From positions 2,170,001 to 2,234,000 of the forward strand of contig NZ_CP114058.1 of NCBI RefSeq assembly GCF_026967475.1: a DNA stretch of 64,000 nucleotides. Direction: 5' to 3'. Positions 1-9,476 of the stretch are shown here, in pieces; positions within the stretch are counted from its first letter, which is position 1; every line of letters starts with the position of its first letter. Made by a program: the position numbers and the translations under genes. Origin of the DNA: Rouxiella chamberiensis (GTDB lineage Bacteria; Pseudomonadota; Gammaproteobacteria; Enterobacterales; Enterobacteriaceae). The notes under the pieces are model-generated. The model saw only the letters and a program-made list of their open reading frames with translations. It was not told the DNA's origin and did not search any database.

Positions 1-78
1 GCCTGTCAGACTGAGCACCAGTCCGAAAACCACCATGACAGCCAGGTTGGTCAACAGGAACAACGCTATACGCATCAT
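1..78 (-). CDS. htpX: HtpX membrane zinc protease, N-terminal fragment
   Basis: The first 26 codons of htpX run off the left edge. The translation begins [20 protein letters not shown], the first transmembrane segment of the inner-membrane M48 metalloprotease that degrades misfolded membrane proteins together with FtsH. The start is the outer of two consecutive ATG codons, as in E. coli. The catalytic HEXXH motif lies outside the window. The gene lies downstream of prc on the same strand, as in E. coli, and has its own heat-shock-type promoter. Confidence 0.93.
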
Positions 79-147
79 ATGTTTATTACTTCCTCATTGT
101 TGTATTAATTCGTGTAAACCGTCTGTACGAGACAGGATATCTAGATC

Positions 148-173
148 CTATGGGCTTCCCTGCAAGTTTCAAG
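148..173 (-). promoter_or_regulatory. Candidate sigma-32 heat-shock promoter of htpX
   Basis: On the minus strand CTTGAAA (173-167) is followed after 12 bases by CCCATAG (154-148). This is a close match to the sigma-32 consensus (CTTGAAA, 11-14 bases, CCCCATnT). It sits about 70 bases upstream of the htpX start. htpX is a known heat-shock gene in E. coli, so position and sequence agree. A start site near 140 would give a leader of about 60 bases. Confidence 0.7.
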
Positions 174-258
174 GGGAAAAGCCTGATGGCGCAGGTAATT
201 CACAATACTTTACAGTTTGAAGCGTTTTGATTAACCCATTCTACACGGCGGCGCAGGC

Positions 259-286
259 AAAAAAATAGCGCACCAGAGGTGCGCTA
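259..286 (-). terminator. Rho-independent terminator of proQ-prc
   Basis: TAGCGCACC / GGTGCGCTA is a perfect 9-bp stem with a 3-base loop. It is followed on the minus strand by seven T, 31 bases downstream of the prc stop. It separates prc from htpX transcription. Confidence 0.88.
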
Positions 287-317
287 CGGAATACGGCTTG
301 TTATGGCATCGAGAAAC

Positions 318-2369
318 TCACTGCGCCTGACTGTTCTGCTCTTTTTCGAGTTTGGACAGATCAACGGCAATGTTGTCGGCTTCGTCGAGATACGGGTCCG
401 GCGCCACATAGTCTTTCGGCAGATCGTCGAGAGACTTGATAGGCTTCTTGCCTTCGCGTTTAAAGCGCTCGTTTAAACGAGTCAAACGGGTAGCGTCGTC
501 TTCCTTGTCTTCTTTATCACGCTGGGCGTAATTCAGGGACACGTTGTCGCGCTTGTCTTTATTCGCATTGAACTTGGCAATATCCTGCTGGATATACTGG
601 AACTCCGGATCCTTGGCAATACGCGCGTCGTGCTCTTTCACCAGTTGCGGAACGAGAGGAGCCAAATCGCCGGTGCGGGTGTAGGTTGCGGCATTGACGC
701 TGTCCCACGGCATGGCGTTGTCTTCGAATCGCTCGCCGACCTGATTGTCGATAAGGCCGGTTGGCATGACGACATCCGGCGTTACGCCCTTGCGCTGCGT
801 GCTGCCACCGTTGATTCGATAGAATTTCTGGATGGTGTATTGCACGGAGCCGAGCGCCGGCCATTCAGGGCGCAGCATCTGGTCGTAGATGCGGTTCAGG
901 GAACGGTATTGCTGCACGGTACCTTTACCGAAGGTCGGTTCACCCACGATAAGCGCACGGCCGTAATCCTGCATCGCAGCGGCAAAGATTTCAGACGCGG
1001 AAGCACTGTAGCGGTCGACCAGCACCACCAGCGGACCTTTGTAGTACACGACGCCGTCGGTATCACTGTCCTGACGGATGTGGCCGTTATTGTCGCGCAC
1101 CTGAACCACCGGACCACTCGGAATAAACAGCCCTGACAGAGACACCGCCTCGGTCAGCGCTCCACCGCCGTTGGTGCGGAGGTCGATAACCAGGCTGTTG
1201 ACGTTCTGCTTGGCCATTTTCTGCAACTGAACCTTGACGTCATCGGTCAGGCCGACGTAGAAGCCAGGAATGTCCATCACGGCGACTTTTTCATTGCCGA
1301 CTTTCTTGATGGTCATCTTGACTGCGCGGTCTTCCAGACGGATTTTCTCGCGGGTCAGTGTCACGGTACGGGTTTTGGTGCCTTTGCCCGCCGGCAGAAC
1401 TTCAAGGCGAACCTTGCTGCCTTTCGGTCCCTTGATAAGCGCCACGACGTCATCAAGACGCCAGCCAATCACATCAACCATCGGTTTGCCGGTCTGGCCG
1501 ACGCCGACGATACGATCGCCAACCGCAATGGTTTTGCTCTTGGCCGCCGGGCCGCCTGCTACCATCGAGTTGATGACCGTGTAGTCGTCATCGCCCTGCA
1601 GAACGGCACCGATACCTTCCAGAGACAGGCTCATTTCGGTGTTGAACTGTTCGGTGCTGCGCGGCGACAGATAGTTGGTGTGGGGATCGATTTCATGGGC
1701 AAACGCGTTCATCACCAGCTGGAAGACGTCTTCGCTGTTGCTCTGCGTCAGACGCTTCATGGCGAAGCGATAGCGTTTACCGAGAATGTCGCGGATTTCC
1801 TGATCGTTCTTACCGGTCAGCTTGAGGTTCAGCTCGTCATATTTGACTTTCTGATCCCAAAGATGGTCCAGCTCGGTGGAATCTTTCGGCCACGGAGATT
1901 TGGTGCGATCGAGGGTAATGGAATCGTTACCGTTGAAATCCATTGGTCGCGCCAGCACGGACAGCGCATATTCGTAGCGTTCGAAACGACGTTTCTGCGC
2001 CAGATTATACAGTGCGTAAGGCGTAGACAGTTGACCGGATTTCAGCTCGTCACCCAGCGTGCCGCGTTTGTCGGCGAATTGGGCAACGTCGGAAGCCATT
2101 AATACGTTATGGCCATTATCGAGCATGTTCAGGTAGCGATCGAAGATCTTCCCTGAAAAGTCGGCATTAAGATCGAATTGACGGTAGTGCGAACGGGTAA
2201 AGCGTGCTGTCACACGCTCACTCACCGTTGCGTCTTGCGGTTCCTGTGCCAATTGCGGAAGCTGAGCGAGAGTGACCGGTGCACTCTCATTCGCAAAACT
2301 GGTGTTGACCAGAGTTGCTCCCGAAAAAAGCAGACCCGCGATTACGCTTAATCTGACAAATTTGTTCAT
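318..2369 (-). CDS. prc: Carboxy-terminal (tail-specific) protease Prc
   Basis: The protein has 683 residues (E. coli Prc 682). A signal peptide (residues 1-26) exports it to the periplasm, where Prc processes FtsI and, with the adaptor NlpI, degrades the endopeptidase MepS. A PDZ domain lies near residues 240-320 (LEGIGAVL, VGDRIVGV). The S41 Ser/Lys dyad is visible in YSASASEIF (Ser) and FGKGTVQQ (Lys). The C-terminal DUF3340-type helical region is present. It lies 19 bases downstream of proQ and is probably co-transcribed. Confidence 0.97.
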   Translation of the reverse strand: MNKFVRLSVIAGLLFSGATLVNTSFANESAPVTLAQLPQLAQEPQDATVSERVTARFTRSHYRQFDLNADFSGKIFDRYLNMLDNGHNVLMASDVAQFADKRGTLGDELKSGQLSTPYALYNLAQKRRFERYEYALSVLARPMDFNGNDSITLDRTKSPWPKDSTELDHLWDQKVKYDELNLKLTGKNDQEIRDILGKRYRFAMKRLTQSNSEDVFQLVMNAFAHEIDPHTNYLSPRSTEQFNTEMSLSLEGIGAVLQGDDDYTVINSMVAGGPAAKSKTIAVGDRIVGVGQTGKPMVDVIGWRLDDVVALIKGPKGSKVRLEVLPAGKGTKTRTVTLTREKIRLEDRAVKMTIKKVGNEKVAVMDIPGFYVGLTDDVKVQLQKMAKQNVNSLVIDLRTNGGGALTEAVSLSGLFIPSGPVVQVRDNNGHIRQDSDTDGVVYYKGPLVVLVDRYSASASEIFAAAMQDYGRALIVGEPTFGKGTVQQYRSLNRIYDQMLRPEWPALGSVQYTIQKFYRINGGSTQRKGVTPDVVMPTGLIDNQVGERFEDNAMPWDSVNAATYTRTGDLAPLVPQLVKEHDARIAKDPEFQYIQQDIAKFNANKDKRDNVSLNYAQRDKEDKEDDATRLTRLNERFKREGKKPIKSLDDLPKDYVAPDPYLDEADNIAVDLSKLEKEQNSQAQ

Positions 2370-2388
2370 GCCTGAGTTGGCCTCCGTA

Positions 2389-3077
2389 TCAGAACTGCAA
2401 GTGTTCTGCGCGCACGATCATCGCCAGACCCGAAGAGAGTTGTACACGAACGCCGTCTTTTGCAATTTCCAAAACGGTGGCATCCATCGCACTCTTTCCT
2501 GCTCTGACTTTGATTTCCTGGCCAATTTGCAGTTTTGAGATATCTGTGACTGGCACTGGACGCGGTTGGCTGACTTCACGTGGTGGACGTGGAGTACGCG
2601 GTTTGCGATTTTCTTGACCAGAAACAGCGGCAGGCGCATTTTCACGACGAGGCGCAGGTTTTTTGCTGCCGGACGTGGGCGACGCGGCTCGGCATTTTCA
2701 CCGTTGGCTTCGCGACGCTTGGCCTGTTGCTCGGCACGTTGTGCCTGAACGCGGGCTTTTGCTTCTTCCAATTGTTTACGGGCGTGCTCGACGTGCTGTT
2801 CTTCAAGAACACCACAGGCATTGCCGTCAAGGTCTACGCGCTGGGCGCCGACTTTAACGCCATACAAATAACGCCAACTAGAGGTATACAGGCGCAGAGC
2901 AGAACGCAATTGTGTCTTGCTCAGATTTTCTTCGCCCTGAACGCGCTCTACCAGATCTTGAAAAATGCCGATCTTTAATGGGCGCGCTTCACCTTCGGCG
3001 CTAAAGCAAAGCGGGAAACGCTCTGCCAAAAAGGCGATCACTTCTTTACTACTGTTCAACTTAGGTTGATTTTCCAT
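2389..3077 (-). CDS. proQ: RNA chaperone ProQ (frame broken by one missing A)
   Basis: ProQ binds structured RNAs and 3' ends and helps many sRNA-mRNA pairings. The N-terminal FinO-like domain (residues 1-120; [20 protein letters not shown]) is intact. After residue about 137 the frame is lost at an A6 run (plus-strand T run 2659-2664). Adding one A restores a basic linker ([11 protein letters not shown]...) and the Tudor-like C-terminal domain ([15 protein letters not shown] ... IVRAEHLQF), ending at 2389. The corrected length is 229 residues (E. coli 232). As written, the frame would stop at 2418 with an unrelated tail. ProQ is conserved, so a consensus error is the likelier cause. Confidence 0.92.
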
Positions 3078-3172
3078 GAAATTTCCTGATTACAACGGGT
3101 TTGCCAACCGGCGCAGGCATGAACAGGCGTCATTATAATGACCCCGTCCGTAAATGCTACGTTATCCGTCGA

Positions 3173-3670
3173 TCAACTTGCGATCAAATTGACATATTTT
3201 GCAGCGTTACTGTTTTCCAGGTGCTGACAAAGCCCGGCTACCAATTCTGTTAGCCCCTGCTCGTCGACGTCGTCGAAGCGCTGATAGAGCGTGCTGTCGA
3301 TGTCCAAAACACCAATAACCTGACCTGAAACGGTCACGGGCAAGACAATTTCTGCGTTACTGGCCGCATCGCAGGCAATGTGTCCGGGGAAGGCATGCAC
3401 GTCGCCGACGCGTTGTACCGCGTTCTCGGCGACGGCTGTTCCGCAGACTCCCTTGCCTACCGGAATTCGTACGCAGGCAATCTTGCCCTGGAACGGTCCG
3501 AGCACCAGCGAATCGCCATCCATCAGATAAAATCCCGCCCAGTTCACGCCCTCAAGACGTTCGTAGAGCAAGGCACTGACGTTGGACAGTGTCGCGATGA
3601 AGTTGTTTTCCCCGGCGATTAACGCGTTCAGGTCACGTTTTAATTCCGTGTAGAATGCTTCTTTAGTCAT
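3173..3670 (-). CDS. msrC: Free methionine-(R)-sulfoxide reductase (GAF domain)
   Basis: MsrC (YebR) reduces free Met-R-sulfoxide in the cytoplasm. The protein is a single GAF domain of 165 residues. The conserved cysteines are seen in KIACVRIPVG, KGVCGTAVA and HIACDAAS, and IGVLDIDST is the family signature. I chose the ATG at 3670 (MTKEAFYTEL), which aligns with the E. coli start; an upstream in-frame start at 3712 would add 14 unmatched residues. It is divergent from letA-letB, as in E. coli. Confidence 0.93.
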   Translation of the reverse strand: MTKEAFYTELKRDLNALIAGENNFIATLSNVSALLYERLEGVNWAGFYLMDGDSLVLGPFQGKIACVRIPVGKGVCGTAVAENAVQRVGDVHAFPGHIACDAASNAEIVLPVTVSGQVIGVLDIDSTLYQRFDDVDEQGLTELVAGLCQHLENSNAAKYVNLIAS

Positions 3671-3993
3671 GTTGTAACCATTAAAACCTGAGGGCAGACC
3701 GCTATTTTGCATGCTTAACCTTTCTAAAATAAGCTTTAAATGCGCATTCAGACAAGGTTAATCCTGTGTGTCTTCAAAAAGACTGGCCTACAATGTACTT
3801 TTTGCCGGGAGGCGAAAGTGCGCCCCGGACAAAATTTTGCCGAGACAAATTTATGTTCCGGCGTTTGCATGATACGTTATTTTATCTAAAAATCCCTGAC
3901 CTTCTTGGCGGTTACCTTGCCAGATAGTTAAAATGTCCGCAATTTGTGACAGTCAGCCTCAATCAACTGCAGGTCATTTTGCTTACAGGTCCT

Positions 3994-5240
3994 ATGAAAA
4001 TACGAACAATATCAGGCCCGTTGCCGCAGCCACGTTACCAGCGCTGCAGCGAATGCGACTACCTCTTTGCCATGCCGGCGTTGCGCAGAACGCAAACTGC
4101 ACACTGCCCGCGTTGCAATAGTAAAGTCGAAAAAGGCAAAGTCTGCTCGCTTCCAAGGCTTATGGTTATCGCAATCAGCATTTTGCTATTGATGCCCTTT
4201 GCCTATACCGAACCGCTCATCAGCATTCGTCTGCTCGGTACCCGCATCGACGCCAGCCTGTTCGAAGGCATCTGGCAGATGTCGAGCCAGGGCTCTCCCT
4301 GACCGCCAGCATGGTGGCATTCTGCACCATCGGCGCGCCGCTGACGCTGGTCTGCTCCATTTTGTATCTCTATTTCGGCAGCAAGTACGGCATGAATCTC
4401 AAGCCGGTGCTGCTGGTGCTGGATCGCCTGAAAGACTGGGTGATGCTCGATATTTACCTGATAGGCATGGCCGTGGCCTGCATCAAGGTGAAAGAGTATG
4501 CCGATATCGACATGGGCACCGCGCTGGTGGCCTATATCTCGATGGCGATTCTGGTGACGCTGACCCAGATAAACCTCAATATCGAACAGCTGTGGGAGGA
4601 GTTCTATCCGCAGCCACGGCCCAAATGCGTGCCCGATTCGCTGGTGCTTTGCCTCTCCTGCAAGTTTACCGGCCATCCCGACAACCGCGGGCGCTGCCCT
4701 CGCTGCCATCAGCAAATGAGAAAACGCTACAAGCACAGCCTGCAAAAAACATGGGCGGCATTGATTTCAGCGATGGTATTGTTAATTCCGGCTAATCTAT
4801 TACCTATCTCGGTAATTTATGCCAATGGCCAGCAGTTGAAGGACACGATTTTCTCGGGCGTGGTTTCGCTCGCGACCTCGGGCAACATTCCCATCGCCGG
4901 TATCGTGTTCATCGCCAGCGTGCTGGTGCCCTTTACCAAGGTTATCGTGCTGCTGACACTGCTGATAAGCATTCATTTCAAGGCTCATCAGGGACTCAAG
5001 ACCCGCATCCGCCTGTTGCGTCTGGTGAAATGGATAGGCCGCTGGTCGATGCTGGATTTATTCGTTATTTCATTGATGATGTCTTTGGTCAACCGCGACC
5101 AATTACTCTCGTTTACCATGGGTCCGGCCGCGTTTTATTTTGGCTCTGCCGTGATACTGACTATTCTTGCCGTTGAATGGCTGGACAGCCGCCTGATTTG
5201 GGATGCACATGCAACAAGACACACCGAATACTCCGACTGA
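3994..5240 (+). CDS. letA: LetA (YebS) inner-membrane lipid transport protein, frame broken by one missing base
   Basis: LetA is a PqiA-family multi-pass protein that works with LetB in lipid trafficking between inner and outer membranes. Two CxxC zinc-ribbon pairs are present in each half ([30 protein letters not shown]). The frame breaks at GGG (4290-4292). A fourth G restores [12 protein letters not shown] and a protein of 415 residues, close to the E. coli length. The C-terminal half ([38 protein letters not shown]) is typical. The start at 3994 (MKIRTISG) was chosen because it has an AGG Shine-Dalgarno. It overlaps letB by 32 bases. Confidence 0.9.
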
Positions 5241-7839
5241 AGCACGCGTCAAAAACAGACGTCGCATTTCACCTTTCTGGCTGCTGCCTTTCGTTGCCCT
5301 GCTGATTGCAGCCTGGCTTATCTGGAGCAACTATCAGGAACAGGGCAATACCGTGACCATCGACTTCCAGTCGGCGGCAGGTATTGTCGCGGGCCGCACG
5401 CCTGTGCGCTATCAGGGGGTCGAGGTCGGGACCGTGCAGTCAATCAGCCTGAGCAAAGACCTGCGCACCATCAATGTCAAAGTCAGCATCAAGAGTGAAC
5501 TGGCCGATTCGCTGCGTGAAGGCACGCAGTTCTGGCTGGTTACGCCGAAAGCCTCGCTGGCCGGGATCTCCGGGCTGGACGCGCTGGTCGGCGGTAACTA
5601 TATCGGCATGATGCCGGGCACCGGCAAGGAGCAGGACCACTTTACCGCGCTCGATACCCAGCCGAAATTCCGGCTTAACACCGGCGAGCTCATGGTGCAT
5701 CTGCACTCCAGAGATTTAGGCTCGCTCAGTACCGGATCGCTTGTGTATTACCGCAAAATTCCCGTAGGCAAAGTCTATGATTACGATATTGAACCTGCCA
5801 ACACGGGGGTCACTATCGACGTGCTTATCGACAAGCGTTTTGCCCATTTGGTGAAAGAGACCAGCCGTTTCTGGAACGTGTCGGGCTTCAAGGGCGACTT
5901 TAGCCTGAGCGGCGTGAAGGTCGAGATGGAAAGCCTCGCGGCGCTGGTCAACGGGGCGATTGCGCTCGACTCCCCTGCCGACGGTAAACCCGCCAAGGCC
6001 GAGCAGTCCTACGAGCTGTATCCCGATTTGGCGCAAAGTCAGCGCGGCGTTGAAGTAACGCTTGACCTGCCAAGCGGCGACGGACTCAGCGAGGGCCATA
6101 CGCCGCTGATGTATCAGGGTCTGCAGGTCGGTACGCTGACCGAGGTCAAGCTTCAGCCCGACAACAAGGTGAAAGGCAAACTGACCATCGATCCTTCCGT
6201 TATCGATCTGCTTCGCACGCACACCCGCATCGAGATGAACAGTCCGCGCGTCAGCCTGAATAATGCCAAACTCAGTCAGTTGCTGACCGGCAACACGCTG
6301 GAACTGATTCCGGGCGAAGGCGAGCCGAAAAACCAGTTTACCGTGCTCGACAGCAGCCAGCGCATGTTGCAGGACCCCGGCGTGCTGACGCTGAAACTGC
6401 TTGCGCCACAGAGTTACGGTATCGACGCCGGTCAACCGCTTATCCTGCACGGCATCACCATTGGTCAGGTGCTTGACCGCACACTGACCGATGCCGGTAT
6501 TCAGTTTAATGTCGCCATCAAGTCGCAGTACAAGAGTCTGGTGCATCAGGACAGCAAGTTCGTGGTCAACAGCCGCCTTGACGTGAAACTGGGCGTGGAC
6601 GGCATGGAAGTGCTCGGTGCCAGCGCGCAGGAGTGGATTGACGGCGGGATCCGCGTCATGCCGGGCAGTAAAGGCTCGCCTTCCGGTCAGTATCCGCTTT
6701 ACAGCAATGCCGAAAAGGCCGAGCAGGGCATTCTGGGCGAAAAACCGAGTACCACGCTGACGTTGACCGCCAAGAGCCTGCCGGATGTACAGACCGGCTC
6801 CGTGGTGCTTTACCGCAAATTCCAGGTCGGCGAAATTGTGAATGTTCGTCCCAAGGCCAACGAGTTCGAGGTGGATGTCTACATCCAGCCCGAATATCGC
6901 AACCTCCTGACTCAGAAAACCATTTTCTGGGCCGAGGGCGGCGCGAAGGTCCAGCTCAACGGTGGCGGCCTGACGGTTCAGGCTTCGCCGCTGGATCGCG
7001 CCCTGAAAGGCGCCATCAGCTTTGACAACATTGAAGGGGTGACGCTGACCAAAGGCGTGAAACGCGTCCTGTACGACAACGAAACAGCGGCGCGCGCGGT
7101 GGGCAGTCAGATTACCTTTAATACCTACGATGCCAGCAAAATTTCGGCGGGCATGCCGATTCGCTATCTGGGTATTACCATCGGTCAGGTCGAGTCGCTG
7201 AAACTGAACCCGCGTCTGAATCAGGTCGCGGCGAAGGCGGTGCTGTATCCGGAATACGTCGATGACTTCGCCCGCCTCGGCACGCGCTTCTCGATCGTAA
7301 CGCCCGAGATTTCCGCCGCGGGCGTGCAGAACCTGGATACGCTGCTGCAGCCTTATATCAATGTCGAAGCGGGTAAAGGGCCGCCGAGCCGCACCTTTGA
7401 TCTGCAAACGGCGACCATCACGGATTCGCGTTACACCGACGGATTGGCGATTGTTGTCGATGCGACCGAAGTCGGATCGCTGCAAATCGGTACGCCGGTG
7501 CTGTTCCGCGGCATTGAAGTCGGTACCGTCACCGGTTTCAATCTCGGCGAGATGGCCGACCGCGTCAATGTGGCACTGCGCATCAGCAAGAAATACCAGT
7601 ATCTGGTGCGTGACAACACCACGTTCTGGCTGGCTTCGGGCTATAACCTGCAATTTGGTCTGACCGGCGGCAGCTTCAAGAGCGGGACCTTCCAGCAGTT
7701 TATTCGCGGCGGGATTGCCTTTGCCACACCGCCGACCATTCCTGTGGCGCCCAAAGCCTCGACCGGCCGTCATTTCCTGCTGATGCAGGAAGAGCCGAAA
7801 GACTGGCAGCAATGGGGCACCGCCATTCCGAAAAACTAG
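5209..7839 (+). CDS. letB: LetB (YebT), seven-MCE-domain envelope tunnel protein
   Basis: The protein has 876 residues (E. coli 877) and begins [12 protein letters not shown], which aligns with the E. coli start; an ATG six bases upstream is also possible. One N-terminal transmembrane helix ([17 protein letters not shown]) anchors it in the inner membrane. The rest is a tandem of seven MCE domains, each with a G-x-P-V-x-Y/F-x-G-I/V-x-V-G motif ([55 protein letters not shown]). In E. coli the domains stack as hexameric rings forming a lipid tunnel across the periplasm. It overlaps letA and is surely co-transcribed. Confidence 0.97.
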   Translation: MQQDTPNTPTEARVKNRRRISPFWLLPFVALLIAAWLIWSNYQEQGNTVTIDFQSAAGIVAGRTPVRYQGVEVGTVQSISLSKDLRTINVKVSIKSELADSLREGTQFWLVTPKASLAGISGLDALVGGNYIGMMPGTGKEQDHFTALDTQPKFRLNTGELMVHLHSRDLGSLSTGSLVYYRKIPVGKVYDYDIEPANTGVTIDVLIDKRFAHLVKETSRFWNVSGFKGDFSLSGVKVEMESLAALVNGAIALDSPADGKPAKAEQSYELYPDLAQSQRGVEVTLDLPSGDGLSEGHTPLMYQGLQVGTLTEVKLQPDNKVKGKLTIDPSVIDLLRTHTRIEMNSPRVSLNNAKLSQLLTGNTLELIPGEGEPKNQFTVLDSSQRMLQDPGVLTLKLLAPQSYGIDAGQPLILHGITIGQVLDRTLTDAGIQFNVAIKSQYKSLVHQDSKFVVNSRLDVKLGVDGMEVLGASAQEWIDGGIRVMPGSKGSPSGQYPLYSNAEKAEQGILGEKPSTTLTLTAKSLPDVQTGSVVLYRKFQVGEIVNVRPKANEFEVDVYIQPEYRNLLTQKTIFWAEGGAKVQLNGGGLTVQASPLDRALKGAISFDNIEGVTLTKGVKRVLYDNETAARAVGSQITFNTYDASKISAGMPIRYLGITIGQVESLKLNPRLNQVAAKAVLYPEYVDDFARLGTRFSIVTPEISAAGVQNLDTLLQPYINVEAGKGPPSRTFDLQTATITDSRYTDGLAIVVDATEVGSLQIGTPVLFRGIEVGTVTGFNLGEMADRVNVALRISKKYQYLVRDNTTFWLASGYNLQFGLTGGSFKSGTFQQFIRGGIAFATPPTIPVAPKASTGRHFLLMQEEPKDWQQWGTAIPKN

Positions 7840-7845
7840 TCGCAA

Positions 7846-7875
7846 GGGCAGACTTCCTGTGGAGGTCTGCCCTTT
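7846..7875 (+). terminator. Terminator after letB
   Basis: GGGCAGAC (7846-7853) pairs with GTCTGCCC (7865-7872), with a further 4-bp extension around a TGT loop and a short T tract. It lies just after the letB stop. Confidence 0.7.
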
Positions 7876-8008
7876 CCCTCTCTTCTCCGCCGTGCCTACT
7901 TCCCGCCTGTTGGAGTTTTCCTATAGCACTCTTTGTTCATTGAACTAAGCTCAAAGATTACGCTGCGGGCTTGCGCCTGCCGACATTAGCTCGACGAGGA
8001 GAATTTCT

Positions 8009-8254
8009 ATGGGTAAATCAAGCTTACAAATCGGTAGTTTCAAGATTGACGACGCGCAGCTCTTTTCCCCTGAAGCCGAGGGCGGCAACAGGCTGGTTAT
8101 TCCGTGCAAATCGGATCCGGGTCTTTGCATGCAGCTGGACGGCTGGGACGATGACGTGAGCGTGCCCGCGATTGTCGACGGGCGCGATTCGCTGCTCTAT
8201 AAAGAAAAATATGACAGCCAGAAAGATGAATGGATTATGCGGGTCGGTAAATAA
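8009..8254 (+). CDS. Small acidic protein of unknown function
   Basis: The protein has 81 residues and starts MGKSSLQIGSFKIDDAQLF, with a strong GAGGAG ribosome site. There is no signal peptide or membrane segment. It has two cysteines (PCKSDPGLC) and an acidic patch (LDGWDDDVSV). I do not recognise the family. The gene is monocistronic and ends 15 bases from the convergent C39-like gene. Codon use resembles the core genes around it, so it is probably expressed. Confidence 0.65.
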   Translation: MGKSSLQIGSFKIDDAQLFSPEAEGGNRLVIPCKSDPGLCMQLDGWDDDVSVPAIVDGRDSLLYKEKYDSQKDEWIMRVGK

Positions 8255-8269
8255 CCCGCCATTACGGTG

Positions 8270-8917
8270 TCAGGCCGTCGTTCCGGGCATCAGGGCGACG
8301 CCGCGACCCGCAAAGAATCGGCCAAACTGCGCGAGGGGCAGCTGCACATAGGACTGGGTTGCCTCGCTGTGACCCGAGGGATTATGGAAGGTCACGTTAC
8401 CCTGCTCCACGGCGGTCACCAGCACCAGATGACCGCCGGTGCGAGGCGGCGCAACCTCTGGATGACGAATCCCCGGATGCACCGAGGCAATAAAGAACCG
8501 GTGTGTCTCAAGCTCCCGCGCAATATCCTCGACCTGCATCTCGACTCTCACCTGCCCGCCAATATCCAGCTCATGTTTTAGAAACTCGACAAATGGCGCA
8601 TAGATAAGCCCGCGAATGTTTTCTCCTTCCCGCACATAAGCCCCGTAAGGCAAGCTGCGACGAGTAAGCTCGAGGATAGGCACCACTTCACCGGTTGTGG
8701 CCGCCAGCGCCATTTTCAGGCAGCACATGCCGCAGACATGATTGGCCCACTCCACGAATTCCGCCTGCGGCAAGGCGCCCGATGCGGGCCACTCGTCAAT
8801 CTCGTGCAGGCTTTTGGCCTGACTCAAAATCTCGGGGGCCGACGAGGGGGATTCCCACTGGCTAAAATACGGAATATCAAGGGTTTCGGCGAGAGGGTTG
8901 CGTGAAAAGGTAGACAT
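8270..8917 (-). CDS. C39-like papain-fold cysteine peptidase
   Basis: The protein has 215 residues. A Cys in HVCGMCCLKMAL, a His in GGHLVLVTAV and an Asn in FHNPSG match the Cys-His-Asn/Asp order of the peptidase_C39_2 fold, which also covers non-bacteriocin proteases. There is no signal peptide and no ABC-transporter domain, so a cytoplasmic protease or peptidase-like protein is likely. I chose ATG 8917 (MSTFSRNPL) because AGGAGAA lies upstream; the longer start at 8938 lacks a ribosome site. The substrate is unknown. Confidence 0.7.
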   Translation of the reverse strand: MSTFSRNPLAETLDIPYFSQWESPSSAPEILSQAKSLHEIDEWPASGALPQAEFVEWANHVCGMCCLKMALAATTGEVVPILELTRRSLPYGAYVREGENIRGLIYAPFVEFLKHELDIGGQVRVEMQVEDIARELETHRFFIASVHPGIRHPEVAPPRTGGHLVLVTAVEQGNVTFHNPSGHSEATQSYVQLPLAQFGRFFAGRGVALMPGTTA

Positions 8918-8975
8918 GAAACGGGTTCTCCTGAACATCAGTGCAAGTAAGTTGAAAACTATCAGGATGACAAAA

Positions 8976-9005
8976 GAGAACCGGCCAGCTCAGTGAGCTG
9001 GCCGG
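8976..9005 (-). terminator. Terminator of the ASCH gene
   Basis: CCGGCCAGCTCA (8981-8992) and TGAGCTGGCCGG (8994-9005) form a perfect 12-bp inverted repeat around one base. On the minus strand TTCTCTTTTG follows. It lies 8 bases after the ASCH stop. Confidence 0.75.
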
Positions 9006-9013
9006 CTGGCAAA

Positions 9014-9406
9014 TCAGAATTTTTCGACCAGGACGAACTTCATCAGCAGCAACGGCATATTCGGTTCAAACATGTCGTAGGCTTCAAAGAAACGCTGGTG
9101 CTCGGCGCGCCATGAGGCCAGCGTGCGGTCGCCTTCCCCTTCGGCGAAAGCGTGTTCTTCCGTCACCAAATCGAACGGCACCTGCTTCACTTCGGTCAAT
9201 TTCACTGCACAAACCGGGTGATTTCGACCGTCGACTATCACGAAGACTTCGCCCACTTCCGGCGTGCCGTCATCGTCGAGATTGGCACAGGTCGCGGTTT
9301 TCACCCCTTCAATGACCTTGTTTGCCAAATCATCAGCCTGCGCCTCGTTGTCACCAAAAGACCAACGCTCTGCGTCTTTGTACTTTTGCGGAAGTTGAGG
9401 GAGCAT
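9014..9406 (-). CDS. ASCH-domain protein
   Basis: The protein has 130 residues. The ASCH fold (PUA-like, RNA- or nucleotide-binding) is suggested by the GVKTATCANL segment near residue 36, the GEVFVIVDGRNHPVCAVKLTEV strands (residues 53-74) and the W-R-x-E-H-x-x-F motif (ASWRAEHQRFFE). Related enzymes include N4-acetylcytidine amidohydrolase YqfB, but this protein is longer and belongs to the general YhfF-like group. The gene has its own terminator and no obvious operon partner. Confidence 0.8.
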   Translation of the reverse strand: MLPQLPQKYKDAERWSFGDNEAQADDLANKVIEGVKTATCANLDDDGTPEVGEVFVIVDGRNHPVCAVKLTEVKQVPFDLVTEEHAFAEGEGDRTLASWRAEHQRFFEAYDMFEPNMPLLLMKFVLVEKF

Positions 9407-9476
9407 AATTTATCCTTTTATTTAATCGGTCTACCAAGAGTTATCAGCTAAACCTTAGCACGAAAATCGAATTCCA

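Noticed and set aside
5716..7845. Long open frame antisense to letB (over 700 codons)
   Set aside because: It is the mirror of a GC-rich gene with strong codon bias; letB is clearly the real gene with seven MCE domains and the antisense product resembles nothing.
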